Below, one piece after another: positions 28,759 through 38,058 of a stretch of DNA of 64,000 nt. Below the pieces are notes generated by a model. The model saw only the letters and a list, made by a program, of their open reading frames with translations. It made no database searches and was not told the origin of the DNA. This DNA is from Delftia tsuruhatensis NBRC 16741 (GTDB lineage Bacteria > Pseudomonadota > Gammaproteobacteria > Burkholderiales > Burkholderiaceae_C), in the NCBI RefSeq assembly GCF_001571325.1, contig NZ_BCTO01000007.1, positions 124,001 through 188,000 of the forward strand, given 5' to 3'. Made by a program: the position numbers and the translations under genes. The stretch's first letter is position 1. Each line of letters starts with the position of its first letter.

Positions 28759-30936
28759 TCAGAAGTCCACCGTGGCCGAGACACGCACCGTGCGCGGGCC
28801 GCCCGTGGTGGCGAAGTTGTCGTTGAAACTGCCGGCCCAGTAGGACTTGTCGAACAGGTTCTCCACCGTGGCGCGGAAGGTGACGGGTTTGGCCGCGATG
28901 CGGGTGGCATAGCGCGCGCCCACGTCCACGCGGGTCCAGCTGGGCATCTTCAGCGTGTTGGCCGAATTCACCCATTGCGCGCCCGTGTAGATCAGGCGGC
29001 CGGTGAGCGTGGCGCCCGGCAGCGCGGGCACATCCCACTCGCCGCCCAGGTTGGCCGTCCAGCGCGGCACGCCGTAGACGCCGTAGCCGTCGCGCGCGCC
29101 GCCCTGGGTCTTGCTCTGGATGGCCTGCGTATAGGCCAGGCCGCCCAGCACGCGCGTGCCGCGCAGCGGCTCGCCGAACACATTCCACTCCAGGCCCCGG
29201 TTGCGCTGCTCGCCATCCATCAGCAGGCGGTTGGTCGCGGTCTCCACCACGGACGAAGGCCGCTCGATCTGGAACAGCGAGACCGTCTGCGTGAAATCAC
29301 CCGTGCGCCACTTGGCGCCGATCTCGAACTGCTTGGTCTTGTAGGGCGCGAACACTTCGCCGGCATTGGCGTAGGTGGCGCCGACGATGGAGCCCGCGCT
29401 CAGGCCCTGCACATGGTTGGCGTACAGCGAGACCGCATCGCCCCAGGGCTTGACCACCAGGCCCAGCGCGGGCGAGATGGCATGTTCGTCATAGCGCGCC
29501 ATCTTCTGGTTCACGCGCTGCAGGCGCGCGCCCACGGTGAGCTGTACGGTGTCGCCACCCCAGCTCAGCGTGTCGGCCAGGGCCAGGCTGCTGAGCACGT
29601 CGTCGCGCTCCTGCTTGATGGCGCCGTAGGGGCCGGCCAGCGTGATGGGCGCAGGGTCGTAGATGTTGGTGATGTAGCTGGCGCTGGTGGCCACGGCCGC
29701 GCGGCCGCCCTTCTGGTTCATCCAGTTCACGGAGGCGACCAGCAGATGGTTCACGCTACCCGTGCGCAGGCGCCCGCGCACGCCGAACTCGGCCGCCATG
29801 CTGTCGGTGTAGCCGTACTGGTTGTAGGTCTGGCCCACGGCCGAGCCGTCGCCCTGGGCGCGCAGCACCACGCGCGTGCCGTTGAGCATGCCGTCATAGG
29901 AATGCTTGCCGCTGCCCACCGAGCCGAACAGCGTCCAGTCCGCCCCCAGGTCCACCGAGCCGCGCAGCATCAGCGCATCGCTTTGCTGCTGGGCACGTAT
30001 GCCCGGGAAGAGATTGGTCTTGGCGTCGGGCGCTGCAATCACCTGCTTGAGGTTCTGCATGCTGACCATCATCGGGCTGCCGTCACGGATGTTGGAGCGG
30101 TAGCTGTAGGCATCCAGGCCCAGCGTGAAACCGTCGCCCTGGTAGTCGAGCGCCAGTGCGCCCAGGCCATGGCGGCGGTTCTGGCCGTCGATCTCGGTAT
30201 CGCCGCCCGAGGTGCTGCCGTTGATGCGTATGCCCAGGCGGCGTTCCGGGCCGAAGCGGCGCGACACATCGGCCTGCAGGCCCAGCTGCGAGGAGCTGCT
30301 GAACATGGTGGTCACGCGCGTGAGGTCCCGGGCCAGCGGACGCTTGGTCACCAGGTTGATGGTGCCGCCCACGGCGCCGCCCGGCGTCATGCCGCTCAGC
30401 AGCGCCCCCGGGCCCTTGAGCACTTCCACGCGCTCGATCATCTCGGTGGGCACATGGCCATCGGGCGCCAGGCCGTACAGGCCGTTGAAGCCCAGTTCCG
30501 AGGCATTCACACCCAGGCCGCGGATGGTGAAGTTCTCGTAGGCGTGGCCGGTGTTGGTGGTGAAGCGCACGGAGGGGTCGTTTTCCAGCACCGACATCAG
30601 CGTGGTCGCGTGCTGGTCGGCAATGCCTTCGGCCGTGTAGGAGGTGATGTTGAACGGCGTATCCATCACATCGCGCTGGCCCAGCACGCCCAGGCCCGCG
30701 CCCTTGGCCACCTGGCCGCCCGGCGCCACGGTGGGCAGTGCCTGGGGATCGGTGGTGCTGCGCACCGTGATCTCGCCCAGTTCGGCGTCGGCCGCCCAGG
30801 ACGCGGCGGGCAAAGCGGCAGCGGCAACCATGGCGCAGACACGGGCGATGGTGCCCAGGCCGTGGAACGGTGAAACGGGGGCGAAGGGGCTGACAGCGCC
30901 TGCGCGCGGCAGGCCGGTGCGGGAACGAGAGGACAT
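28759..30936 (-). CDS. TonB-dependent siderophore receptor
   Basis: A 725-residue outer-membrane receptor. After a long signal peptide ending near ASWAADA, there is a TonB-box-like GEITV segment, then the plug (DTPFNITSYTAEGIADQHA, NFTIRGLG, GPGALLSGMTPGGAVGGTINLVTKRP) and a 22-strand barrel ending in the terminal aromatic residue of VSATVDF. There is no N-terminal secretin/TonB short domain, so it is not a transducer that signals to an anti-sigma factor. First gene of the operon; a Fur box lies about 94 nt upstream. Family: FhuA/FepA-like ferric siderophore receptors. Confidence 0.94.
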   Translation of the reverse strand: MSSRSRTGLPRAGAVSPFAPVSPFHGLGTIARVCAMVAAAALPAASWAADAELGEITVRSTTDPQALPTVAPGGQVAKGAGLGVLGQRDVMDTPFNITSYTAEGIADQHATTLMSVLENDPSVRFTTNTGHAYENFTIRGLGVNASELGFNGLYGLAPDGHVPTEMIERVEVLKGPGALLSGMTPGGAVGGTINLVTKRPLARDLTRVTTMFSSSSQLGLQADVSRRFGPERRLGIRINGSTSGGDTEIDGQNRRHGLGALALDYQGDGFTLGLDAYSYRSNIRDGSPMMVSMQNLKQVIAAPDAKTNLFPGIRAQQQSDALMLRGSVDLGADWTLFGSVGSGKHSYDGMLNGTRVVLRAQGDGSAVGQTYNQYGYTDSMAAEFGVRGRLRTGSVNHLLVASVNWMNQKGGRAAVATSASYITNIYDPAPITLAGPYGAIKQERDDVLSSLALADTLSWGGDTVQLTVGARLQRVNQKMARYDEHAISPALGLVVKPWGDAVSLYANHVQGLSAGSIVGATYANAGEVFAPYKTKQFEIGAKWRTGDFTQTVSLFQIERPSSVVETATNRLLMDGEQRNRGLEWNVFGEPLRGTRVLGGLAYTQAIQSKTQGGARDGYGVYGVPRWTANLGGEWDVPALPGATLTGRLIYTGAQWVNSANTLKMPSWTRVDVGARYATRIAAKPVTFRATVENLFDKSYWAGSFNDNFATTGGPRTVRVSATVDF

Positions 30937-31029
30937 CCGGGAGGGCTTTCAAGGCGGAAGAAAATGCGCCGCATCCAGGCCCGCAGCCCGTCGGGATACA
31001 GGCCGGATACGGCATCTGCCCGAATTATA

Positions 31030-31048
31030 GAAAATGAGAATTATTCTT
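31030..31048 (-). promoter_or_regulatory. Fur box upstream of siderophore operon
   Basis: The 19-nt site GAAAATGAGAATTATTCTT matches 14 of 19 positions of the Fur consensus, including the central ATGA.AAT.ATT core, in an AT-rich island (31022-31060) otherwise surrounded by GC-rich DNA. It lies about 94 nt before the TonB receptor start and would repress the whole 30936-23183 operon under iron sufficiency. Confidence 0.8.
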
Positions 31049-31182
31049 ATTTGAGAAAACGACGACAACGCACCGCGCGCAAACATGGGCGCACGGTCCG
31101 CAAACAATCCCGGGGAAAACAGTGGGGCCCAGGCAACAGGCCGCCGGCAACAGGCAGCCGGACGCCACGACGGCGCAGACCG

Positions 31183-32139
31183 CTAGAAGGTGTCGCCGCG
31201 TTCCATGGCGCGGCGGTGGCGCTGCACGAATTCCTGGTAGGTGTCGATGCCGCGCAGCTGCAAGATGGCATTGCGCACGGCGGCCTCGACCAGCACGGCG
31301 ATGTTGCGGCCCGCCACCACCTGGATCACCACCTTGCGCACGGGCACGCCGAGCACATCCTGCGTCAGCGGCTCGGCTGGCAGCCGCTCGTATTCGCGCT
31401 CCATGGTTTCCTTGCGCACCAGGTGCACGATGAGCTTGAGACGCATCTTGCGGCGCACGGCCGTCTCGCCAAAGATGGCGCGGATATCGAGCAGGCCGAT
31501 GCCGCGCACCTCCAGCAGGTTCTGCAGCAGCTCGGGGCACTTGCCTTCGATCGTGGTCTGGTTGATGCGGTACAGGTCCACGGCATCGTCGGCCACCAGG
31601 CCGTTGCCGCGCGTCACCAGCTCCAGCCCCAGCTCGCTCTTGCCCAGGCCCGACTCGCCCGTGATCAGCACGCCCATGCCCAGGATGTCCATGAACACGC
31701 CATGCATGGTCGTGCGGTCGGCGAAATGCTTGGCCAGGTAGGCACGCAGCACATCGATCACGAAGGCCGACTGCTCGCGCGTGGCGAACATGGGAATGTG
31801 GGCGCGCTCGCACATGGACAGCAGCGCCTCGGGCGCCGTCTGGCCATCGGCCAGCACCAGCACGGGCGGCTCCAGCGTGACGATGCGTGCCACGCGGCGC
31901 TGGCAGTCCTGCGGCGTGGCGTTGGTCAGATAGGCGATCTCACGCTCGCCCAGCACCTGCAGCCGGTAGGGATGGATGTAGTTCAGGTAGCCGACGAGAT
32001 CGGCGCCCGAGCGCGCCGAGCGCACGGCCATCTCGTCGAAGCGGCGCTCCGAGGCCCCCAGGCCCGCCACCCACTCCCAGCGCAGGCTGGAGCGGAACTC
32101 CTCGAAAAGGACGTCGGCGCTGATGGCACTGGGTCTCAT
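31183..32139 (-). CDS. hprK: HPr kinase/phosphorylase
   Basis: A 318-residue bifunctional enzyme that phosphorylates and dephosphorylates a serine of HPr-like proteins. N-terminal MurF-like domain, then the kinase core with Walker [15 protein letters not shown] and the HprK signature [16 protein letters not shown]; the catalytic His/Asp region [10 protein letters not shown] is present. In beta-proteobacteria it belongs to the nitrogen-related PTS, not to a sugar PTS. It follows ptsN on the same strand with 32 nt between, matching the usual ptsN-hprK order. Confidence 0.96.
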   Translation of the reverse strand: MRPSAISADVLFEEFRSSLRWEWVAGLGASERRFDEMAVRSARSGADLVGYLNYIHPYRLQVLGEREIAYLTNATPQDCQRRVARIVTLEPPVLVLADGQTAPEALLSMCERAHIPMFATREQSAFVIDVLRAYLAKHFADRTTMHGVFMDILGMGVLITGESGLGKSELGLELVTRGNGLVADDAVDLYRINQTTIEGKCPELLQNLLEVRGIGLLDIRAIFGETAVRRKMRLKLIVHLVRKETMEREYERLPAEPLTQDVLGVPVRKVVIQVVAGRNIAVLVEAAVRNAILQLRGIDTYQEFVQRHRRAMERGDTF

Positions 32140-32171
32140 GGCAAGGCCCGTGAAAAGGGGAAGACGAAAGT

Positions 32172-32645
32172 CTAGACCAGCGGAGCGGCGGAAGACTGCC
32201 AGCCGGCAATCATTCCATGCAGCCGGGCCGCATCGCCGCAGGACTTCAGCCGCTCGCGCAGCTGGCTGTCGCTGAGCAGTTCGGCGATTTCAGAAAGGAT
32301 TTCCAGATGCTTTTGCGTCGCCGCTTCGGGCACCAGCAAAAAGATCAGCAGGCCCACGGGCTGCTCATCGGGCGCATCGAAGCCAATGGGATGGTCCAGC
32401 TGGAACACGGCTGCCATCGGAGCGGTCAGCCCCTTGATGCGACCGTGGGGAATGGCCACGCCATGGCCCAGCCCCGTCGAGCCCAGGCGTTCACGCGCGA
32501 AGAGGCTGTCGGTGATGAGTGCGCGGGACAGGCCATGCAGGCTCTCGAATAGCAGACCTGCTTCTTCGAAAGCGCGCTTTTTGCTGGTGACGTCGACGCT
32601 CACGAGCACTTGAGCGGCGGGCAGGATGGAGGCAAGACGGTTCAT
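32172..32645 (-). CDS. ptsN: PTS-Ntr EIIA component
   Basis: A 157-residue EIIA-Ntr protein, the terminal phosphoacceptor of the regulatory PTS; the phosphorylated residue is His67 in [12 protein letters not shown]. It begins [22 protein letters not shown], typical of the family. The start ATG 32645 was chosen over an in-frame ATG at 32708 because the extra residues are read through the hpf terminator. Known roles of the family are control of potassium transport, nitrogen and envelope stress responses. Forms a unit with hprK; the gene for its partner NPr is not in the window. Confidence 0.95.
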   Translation of the reverse strand: MNRLASILPAAQVLVSVDVTSKKRAFEEAGLLFESLHGLSRALITDSLFARERLGSTGLGHGVAIPHGRIKGLTAPMAAVFQLDHPIGFDAPDEQPVGLLIFLLVPEAATQKHLEILSEIAELLSDSQLRERLKSCGDAARLHGMIAGWQSSAAPLV

Positions 32646-32704
32646 GGTTCGGGAAACAATTATGCACCGCAGTGCCGGAAACCGTGGGGAAACCCTGACC
32701 CCCA

Positions 32705-32728
32705 TCAAAAACCGCCCCGAAGGGCGGT
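32705..32728 (-). terminator. Terminator between hpf and ptsN
   Basis: On the minus strand, stem CCGCCC (complement of 32722-32727) and GGGCGG (complement of 32712-32717) with loop TTCG is followed by TTTTTGA. A good intrinsic terminator, placed after hpf and before ptsN, so ptsN-hprK probably has its own promoter or relies on read-through. Confidence 0.8.
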
Positions 32729-32800
32729 GGTCGTGCGTGGCACATCAGCCACAAAAACGCAGGTATTGTAAGCGCCCGCACAGGGCCGGCGCCTTACCTG

Positions 32801-33160
32801 TCACCCGACTGACGCCAGGGTCAGTCCAGCATCATCGAGCCGCTTGGCCGTGCCGTAGCGGCTGCCCTGCTGGCGGGTCTTGTAGCGCACCACGAGGCGG
32901 TCCAGCTTGTCAGCCAGCGCGTCAACGGCGGCATAAAGGTCGAAGTGAGAGGTTTCGACAAAGAGATCCTGGCCCTTGACGCGCAGCGTGCAACCGGCAC
33001 GTTGGCGCTTTTCCTTCTCCTTCTGGTTATGAACGGTCAGCAAGACCTTGACATCCACCACCTGGTCAAAGTGTCGAAGAATGCGTTCGAGCTTGGCCAT
33101 GACGTAACTGCGCAGCGAGGGAGTGACCTCCAGGTGATGCCCACTAATCGTCAGATTCAT
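32801..33160 (-). CDS. hpf: Ribosome hibernation promoting factor
   Basis: A 119-residue HPF/YfiA-family protein that binds the 30S decoding area and silences ribosomes in stationary phase. Family features are [20 protein letters not shown] at the start and [20 protein letters not shown] in the second half. It has about 20 residues beyond E. coli HPF, a basic tail, but lacks the dimerising long-form domain. ATG 33160 has an excellent AAGGAG ribosome site (33170-33175) 9 nt upstream. In many proteobacteria hpf follows rpoN; here rpoN is absent and purC lies divergent. Confidence 0.93.
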   Translation of the reverse strand: MNLTISGHHLEVTPSLRSYVMAKLERILRHFDQVVDVKVLLTVHNQKEKEKRQRAGCTLRVKGQDLFVETSHFDLYAAVDALADKLDRLVVRYKTRQQGSRYGTAKRLDDAGLTLASVG

Positions 33161-33524
33161 ATCTAAACACTCCTTGCTCTGGATGGAAACAGCCCGGTCC
33201 ACCGGGGGACGATCCGCCGGGACAGGTGCTTGCAGGCCGGAATGCGCATTCGTTTGCTTGCGAATCCACTATGCGCCCGGGTCGGGTCAAAAGCAACGCC
33301 GCAAGCCGATAGCGCAGGACGGTGCAGGGCCTTGGAGGCGGGTTTTGCGCGCCATGCGATTGGGCGCACAATCGGCGGGTTTGCCAGGCTGCGCCCCTGG
33401 GGTGGGGGTGGCCACAGGCCGTCCGTCACCGTGAGGCGCCGTTGGGTAGAATCGCGCTCCTGCGCGTGCCGCTTGCAGCCCTCCGGCCCCTGCAGCCTCT
33501 TTGCCAGATTGCCCCTTGCCTCAC
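33161..33524. other. 364-nt divergent region between hpf and purC
   Basis: No gene is supported. It contains the hpf ribosome site, a small perfect hairpin CCCGGT-CC-ACCGGG (33193-33206) in the hpf leader, and the divergent promoters, which I cannot place with confidence. I looked for a sigma-54 promoter and for riboswitch-like structure upstream of purC and saw neither. Confidence 0.4.
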
Positions 33525-34448
33525 ATGACCACCCAGTCCCGTCCCTCCGCCCTGCACACTTCCAACATTGCCTCGCTGCCGCTGCTCGCGCGCGGCAAGG
33601 TGCGCGACAACTATGCCGTGGGCGATGACCGCATCCTGATGGTGGCCTCGGACCGCCTCTCGGCCTTTGACGTGATCATGGGCGAGCCCATCCCCGGCAA
33701 GGGCGAGCTGCTGACGCAGATGGCGCTGTTCTGGTTCGACAAGCTCGGCCACATCTGCCCCAACCACCTGACTGGCGAAGCGCCCGAATCCGTGGTCACG
33801 CCCGCCGAAGTGCCCCAGGTCACGGGCCGCTCCATGCTGGTCAAGCGCCTCAAGCCCGTGCTGATCGAGGCCGTGGTGCGCGGCTACCTGGCCGGCAGCG
33901 GCTGGAAGGAATACCAGGAATCGCGCTCGGTCTGCGGCGTTCCCCTGCCCGAAGGCCTGACCAACGCCGCCAAGCTGCCCGAGCCCATCTACACGCCGGC
34001 CGCCAAGGCCGAGATGGGCGACCATGACGAGAACATCACCTACGAGCGCACGGTGGAGATGGTCGGCGAGAAGCTGGCCTCCCAGATCCGCGATACAGCC
34101 ATCCGCATCTACAAGGAAGCTGCCGCCATCGCCCTCGAAAAGGGCATGATCATTGCCGACACCAAGTTCGAATTCGGCCTGGACGAAAACGGCGAACTGG
34201 TGCTGATGGACGAGGTGCTCACGCCCGACAGCTCGCGCTACTGGCCCGTGGAAGGCTATGCCCAGGCGCTGGCCAAGGGCGAGAACCCGCCCAGCTACGA
34301 CAAGCAGTTCGTGCGCGACTGGCTGGAGCAGGCCCAGGTCAACGGCAAGCCCTGGGACAAGAGCGCCCCGGCGCCCCGCCTGCCCCAGGAGGTGACCGAG
34401 AAGACGGCCGCCAAGTACCGCGAAGCGCTGCAGCGCCTGACGGCCTGA
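33525..34448 (+). CDS. purC: SAICAR synthetase (phosphoribosylaminoimidazole-succinocarboxamide synthase)
   Basis: A 307-residue enzyme that joins aspartate to CAIR with ATP, step 8 of purine biosynthesis. Visible blocks: [16 protein letters not shown] (nucleotide loop), [26 protein letters not shown] and the signature [17 protein letters not shown]. Longer than the 237-residue E. coli form but normal for the eukaryote-like group found in beta-proteobacteria. ATG 33525 gives [14 protein letters not shown]. It ends in a strong terminator. purE and purK are in the same window about 8 kb away. Confidence 0.96.
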   Translation: MTTQSRPSALHTSNIASLPLLARGKVRDNYAVGDDRILMVASDRLSAFDVIMGEPIPGKGELLTQMALFWFDKLGHICPNHLTGEAPESVVTPAEVPQVTGRSMLVKRLKPVLIEAVVRGYLAGSGWKEYQESRSVCGVPLPEGLTNAAKLPEPIYTPAAKAEMGDHDENITYERTVEMVGEKLASQIRDTAIRIYKEAAAIALEKGMIIADTKFEFGLDENGELVLMDEVLTPDSSRYWPVEGYAQALAKGENPPSYDKQFVRDWLEQAQVNGKPWDKSAPAPRLPQEVTEKTAAKYREALQRLTA

Positions 34449-34470
34449 GCTGCCGCCTGCCTGTCCCCGC

Positions 34471-34497
34471 AAAAGAGAGCTTAGGCTCTCTTTTTCA
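34471..34497 (+). terminator. Rho-independent terminator after purC
   Basis: AAGAGAGC (34473-34480) pairs with GCTCTCTT (34485-34492) around loop TTAG, followed by a T-run (TTTTTC). An A-run on the left might give weak activity on the other strand, but no minus-strand gene ends here. Confidence 0.85.
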
Positions 34498-34590
34498 TTG
34501 CGCGGGCCCGTTTCTGCAGCCGGTCACGCCGGCGTCACCGACACTGCCACAATGCTTGCTCCCTCTGACTTTTTTCGAAGGAGCAAGCAC

Positions 34591-35175
34591 ATGGCCGGCA
34601 AGAAGATTCTGATGATCTGCGGAGACTACTGCGAGGACTACGAAACCATGGTCCCGTTCCAGGCCCTGCAGGCCGTGGGACACACGGTGCACGCGGTCTG
34701 CCCCGACAAGAAGGCGGGGGACCACATCAAGACGGCCATCCATGATTTCGAGGGCGCCCAGACCTACAGCGAAAAGCCCGGCCACAACTTCACGCTCAAC
34801 GCCAGCTTCGCCGACATCAAGCCCGAGCAGTACGACGCCCTGGTGATCCCTGGCGGACGCGGCCCTGAATACCTGCGCAACTACGATGCCGTGCGCGCCG
34901 CCGTGCGCCACTTCTTCGACAACAACAAGCCCGTGGCCGCCGTCTGCCATGGCGCCCAGCTGCTGGCCGGCGCCGGCGTGCTCAAGGGCCGCACCTGCTC
35001 GGCCTACCCGGCCTGCCGTGCCGAGGTCGAACTGGCCGGCGGCACCTACGCCGACATCGGCGTGGACCAGGCGCACACCGAAGGCAACCTGGTCAGCGCC
35101 CCCGCCTGGCCGGCCCATCCGGCCTGGATCGCACAGTTCCTGTCCCTGCTGGGCACGCGCATCAGCCACGGCTGA
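34591..35175 (+). CDS. DJ-1/PfpI family protein
   Basis: A 194-residue single-domain protein of the DJ-1/ThiJ/PfpI superfamily. The nucleophile elbow reads [14 protein letters not shown] with Cys119 followed by His120, and the conserved acidic residue is in GDYCEDYET (near Glu15), the arrangement of PfpI-like proteins. Proposed activities in the family are glyoxalase III, protein or nucleotide deglycation and amidase-like chaperone functions; none can be chosen here. Strong GAAGGAG ribosome site (34577-34583). Lies between the purC terminator and a convergent EamA gene, so likely monocistronic. Confidence 0.88.
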   Translation: MAGKKILMICGDYCEDYETMVPFQALQAVGHTVHAVCPDKKAGDHIKTAIHDFEGAQTYSEKPGHNFTLNASFADIKPEQYDALVIPGGRGPEYLRNYDAVRAAVRHFFDNNKPVAAVCHGAQLLAGAGVLKGRTCSAYPACRAEVELAGGTYADIGVDQAHTEGNLVSAPAWPAHPAWIAQFLSLLGTRISHG

Positions 35176-35204
35176 GCACGCAGCCGCCGTTGGCGCCGGG
35201 CGGA

Positions 35205-36065
35205 TCAACCGCCCCAGCGCACCAGCACGATGCCGCCGAACACCAGGGCCGAGGCCAGCATGCGCACGCGGCCCGGGCGCTCGCGCATCAGCCAGGCGGC
35301 AATCCAGCCTGCCAACAGCACGCTGCTTTCACGCAGTGCAGACACAAGCCCCATGGGTGCCTGCGACAGCGCCCAGGTCGCCATCCAGCTGGCGCTCAGC
35401 TGCATGGCGGCGGCCAGGGCGCACAGGCGCCAGGTGCGTGCATCGGCGCGCAGCACGGCAGGACCGCGCCGCCAGGCGACGATCAGCACCGTGGCCAGGC
35501 CATCGCCCAGCGTGAGCAGGGCCGCATAGAGCAGCGCGGAACCGGATGCGCGCGCACCCAGCCCGTCGATGACCGTGTAGCAGGCAATCATGGCGCCCGT
35601 GGCCAGCGCATAGCCGCTGCCGCCATAACCGCTGGCCGCGCCGCTGCGCAACGACAGCGCCAGCACGCCCAGCGACAGGCACAGCACGCCGGCCAGCCCG
35701 GTCGCGCCCGGCCACTCACCGGCCAGCAGCGCCGCGCCCAGCGTGACGAACAGTGGCGCACTGCCGCGTGCCACCGGGTAGACCACGCCGAACTCGCCAT
35801 GCTGGTAGGCGCGCGGCAGCACGAAGTGGTAGACGGTGTGCACGGCCACCGAGGCCGCCAGCCACCACCACACCGATGCATCCCACAGCGCCGCCGCACG
35901 CCAGTCCAGCCAGGGCAGCACCAGCAGAGACCACAGGCTGGCCAGCCCCGTGGTCAGCGCCATGGCGACCATCTTGTCGCCGCCCAGCTTGATGGCGCTG
36001 TTCCATCCCGCATTCATCAGCGCGGCCCCCAGGGCTGCGGCCAGCACCGCGTTGCTCAATTCCAT
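35205..36065 (-). CDS. EamA/DMT-family transporter
   Basis: A 286-residue membrane protein with ten hydrophobic segments in two EamA-like halves (about 1-135 and 145-286). The second half holds ALRESSVLLAGWIAAWLMRERPG, the conserved final glutamate-containing motif of the family. Members export amino acids, nucleobases or other metabolites, or import riboflavin-like compounds; the substrate is not readable. Divergent from a LysR gene 94 nt away, which is the usual regulator-exporter pairing, so the LysR protein probably senses the exported compound. Confidence 0.85.
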   Translation of the reverse strand: MELSNAVLAAALGAALMNAGWNSAIKLGGDKMVAMALTTGLASLWSLLVLPWLDWRAAALWDASVWWWLAASVAVHTVYHFVLPRAYQHGEFGVVYPVARGSAPLFVTLGAALLAGEWPGATGLAGVLCLSLGVLALSLRSGAASGYGGSGYALATGAMIACYTVIDGLGARASGSALLYAALLTLGDGLATVLIVAWRRGPAVLRADARTWRLCALAAAMQLSASWMATWALSQAPMGLVSALRESSVLLAGWIAAWLMRERPGRVRMLASALVFGGIVLVRWGG

Positions 36066-36117
36066 TCCATGGCCTCGTTCCTGATACGGGACGGGATGAT
36101 GGATTCACACCCAGATT

Positions 36118-36147
36118 AGATAAAGTCGAATTTTCGGAACCTTATCT
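36118..36147. promoter_or_regulatory. Candidate LysR site between EamA transporter and LysR genes
   Basis: AGATAA (36118-36123) and TTATCT (36142-36147) are perfect inverted arms 18 nt apart in the 94-nt divergent promoter, with a smaller CGA/TCG symmetry inside. It is 13 nt upstream of the LysR start, where an autorepressing site is expected. Confidence 0.4.
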
Positions 36148-36159
36148 TCAGGAAACCTG

Positions 36160-37056
36160 ATGCGACGCCTGAACCTCGACCAGCTCCAGACCCTGGTGGC
36201 CGTGGCCGACCTGGGCACGCTGGCTGCCGCCGCCCAGGCCCTGCACCTGTCGCCGCCCGCCGTCAGCCTGCACATCCAGGAGCTGGAAGCGCGCCTGGAC
36301 ACACCGCTGCTGGTGCGCGGCAAGCGCCAGGCGCAGCTGACGCCTGCGGGCGAACTGCTGGCCGAAGGCGGACGCCGCCTGCTGGCAGACAGCGAATCCC
36401 TGCTGCGCCAGGTGCGCAAGCGTGCCGAGGGCTTTGGCGCCAGCGTGCGCATAGGCGCCTCGGCCGGCGTCAGCCCCCTGCTGCTGCCCGAACTGCTGCA
36501 ATGGCTGGCCGAGCACGCACCGAGCGTGGAGCTGCGCCTGGAAGTCGTGAGCTCGGCCCAGGCCATGCAGCGCCTGGCGGCCGGCAGCCTGGACCTGGCC
36601 CTGGTCGGCCTGCCCCAGCCCGTGGCTGCGGGGCTCGAGGTGCTGGCCTGGCGCAACGACCCCATGGAGCTGTTCGCGCCGCCGCAGATGCCGCTGCCCG
36701 ACCAGATCACGCCCGAATGGCTCAACGCCCAGCCCTGGATAGGCTTTGCCGCCGGCACCCAGATGCACCGCCTGCTGTCGCAATGGTTTGCCCAGGCAGG
36801 CCTGCTGCCCCAGCCGCGCATGGAGATGAGTTATCCCGAAGGTATACGCGCCCTGGTCGCCGCAGGCCACGGTCCTACCGTCCTGCCACGCGAGGAGCCC
36901 ATGGACGCCGTCAGCCGCACCCTTCAGCAGCGCGGGCTGAGTCCCGCCCTGACACGCCCGCTGGGTCTGGCCTGCCGCAGCGCCTCGCAGCAAGACCCGG
37001 CCGTGCAGGCCGTGGTGCGCGGGTTGATGCGATTTGCCGATCCCGTACGGAAGTAG
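36160..37056 (+). CDS. LysR-family regulator of the adjacent transporter
   Basis: A 298-residue LTTR. HTH at residues 5-62 (LAAAAQALHLSPPAVSLHIQELEARL), linker helix, then a periplasmic-binding-like effector domain starting with VRIGASAGVSPLLLPELL. CAGGAA ribosome site before ATG 36160. Divergent from the EamA transporter gene and probably its regulator and its own repressor. The ligand is unknown. Confidence 0.87.
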   Translation: MRRLNLDQLQTLVAVADLGTLAAAAQALHLSPPAVSLHIQELEARLDTPLLVRGKRQAQLTPAGELLAEGGRRLLADSESLLRQVRKRAEGFGASVRIGASAGVSPLLLPELLQWLAEHAPSVELRLEVVSSAQAMQRLAAGSLDLALVGLPQPVAAGLEVLAWRNDPMELFAPPQMPLPDQITPEWLNAQPWIGFAAGTQMHRLLSQWFAQAGLLPQPRMEMSYPEGIRALVAAGHGPTVLPREEPMDAVSRTLQQRGLSPALTRPLGLACRSASQQDPAVQAVVRGLMRFADPVRK

Positions 37057-37059
37057 GCG

Positions 37060-37971
37060 CTACAGCCCGGCCTCCTGCAGCACCCACGCACGCAGGGCCT
37101 CGATGGCCGGCTGGCCCTGGCTGCGCCGGGGGTAGAGCAGGTGGTAGGCATAGGCCGGGCCCAGGCCCACGGCGATGTCGAACAGGCGCACCAGGCGGCC
37201 ACGGGCCAGGTCTTCGGCCACCAGGTCCTGCTCGACCAGGCCCACGGCGCCGCCGTCCAGCACGGCCTGCACGACATGGCTGGAGTCGGTGAATGCGATG
37301 CAGCGGCCTGCGTCCAGGCCCTCCACGCCGGCCGCCGCCATCCACATCGGCCAGTTCGGCCAGACCTGGCCGTCCACCATGCAGTCCACGTGGCACAGCG
37401 TGTGGCCCAGCAGGTCGGCGGGGCTGGCCAGCGGCGGGCCGGACTGCAGCAGGGCCGGGCTGCAGACGGGGATGACCCTGGCGTCGAACAGGCGCACCGC
37501 CAGGGTGTGCGCATCACGGCCGGTGCCGAAGCGGATGCCGGCATCAATGTCATCGGCGTCGAAGTCGCGCACCTCGTCGCTGATGTCAAAGCTCAGTTCG
37601 ATCTGCGGATGCGCGGCGCGAAAGCGCGGCAGCCGGGGCAGCAGCCACTGCGTGGCAAAGCGCGCGCCCAGCGACAGGCGCAGCCGCGTCTCGCCCCGGG
37701 CCAGCTGGCGCGCCCGGCCGGTGGCGCGCCGCAGCAGGCCCAGCGCCTCGGCCGTGGCCTCCAGCAGCACGCTGCCTGCGGGCGTGAGCTGCATGCTGCG
37801 GCTGTTGCGCGTGAAGAGGACGAGGCCCAGCTGTTCCTCCATCTCCTTGATCTGGTGGCTGACCGCCGCCGGGGTCAGTCCCAGTTCGTCGGCCGCACGC
37901 GTGAAGTTCAGGTGGCGCCCTGCGGCCTCGAAGCTGCGCAGGGCGCGTGTGCCCGGTGGAAGCTGGCGCAT
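37060..37971 (-). CDS. LysR-family regulator, GcvA-like
   Basis: A 303-residue LTTR of the GcvA type: it begins MRQLPPGTRALRSFEAAGRH, the characteristic LNFTRAADELGLTPAAVSHQIK helix-turn-helix, and the inducer domain segment RLSLGARFATQWLLPRLPRF. Its stop is 3 nt from that of the preceding LysR gene, convergent. It faces a class IV aminotransferase-like gene across 87 nt, so it probably controls that enzyme. Relatives regulate glycine cleavage, beta-lactamase or amino-acid genes. Confidence 0.88.
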   Translation of the reverse strand: MRQLPPGTRALRSFEAAGRHLNFTRAADELGLTPAAVSHQIKEMEEQLGLVLFTRNSRSMQLTPAGSVLLEATAEALGLLRRATGRARQLARGETRLRLSLGARFATQWLLPRLPRFRAAHPQIELSFDISDEVRDFDADDIDAGIRFGTGRDAHTLAVRLFDARVIPVCSPALLQSGPPLASPADLLGHTLCHVDCMVDGQVWPNWPMWMAAAGVEGLDAGRCIAFTDSSHVVQAVLDGGAVGLVEQDLVAEDLARGRLVRLFDIAVGLGPAYAYHLLYPRRSQGQPAIEALRAWVLQEAGL

Positions 37972-37984
37972 GGATCTTCAAATC

Positions 37985-38050
37985 TTTCTTGATGGAGCAT
38001 CGAATACTACTTGCTTCCTCTTTTGGAACCGCCATCGAACAATCAAGAAA
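37985..38050. promoter_or_regulatory. Inverted repeat in LysR/class IV enzyme promoter
   Basis: TTTCTTGAT (37985-37993) and ATCAAGAAA (38042-38050) are perfect 9-bp inverted copies 48 nt apart spanning most of the divergent promoter. The right copy also overlaps a small CAAG-AAAA-CTTG palindrome. Two such half-sites fit the recognition plus activation sites of a LysR tetramer. Confidence 0.5.
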
Positions 38051-38058
38051 ACTTGTTG

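Noticed and set aside
28759..30936. Cobalamin or haem receptor
   Set aside because: Esterase of the enterochelin type, FepC-like ATPase and Fur box favour a siderophore; no B12 riboswitch or haem gene nearby.
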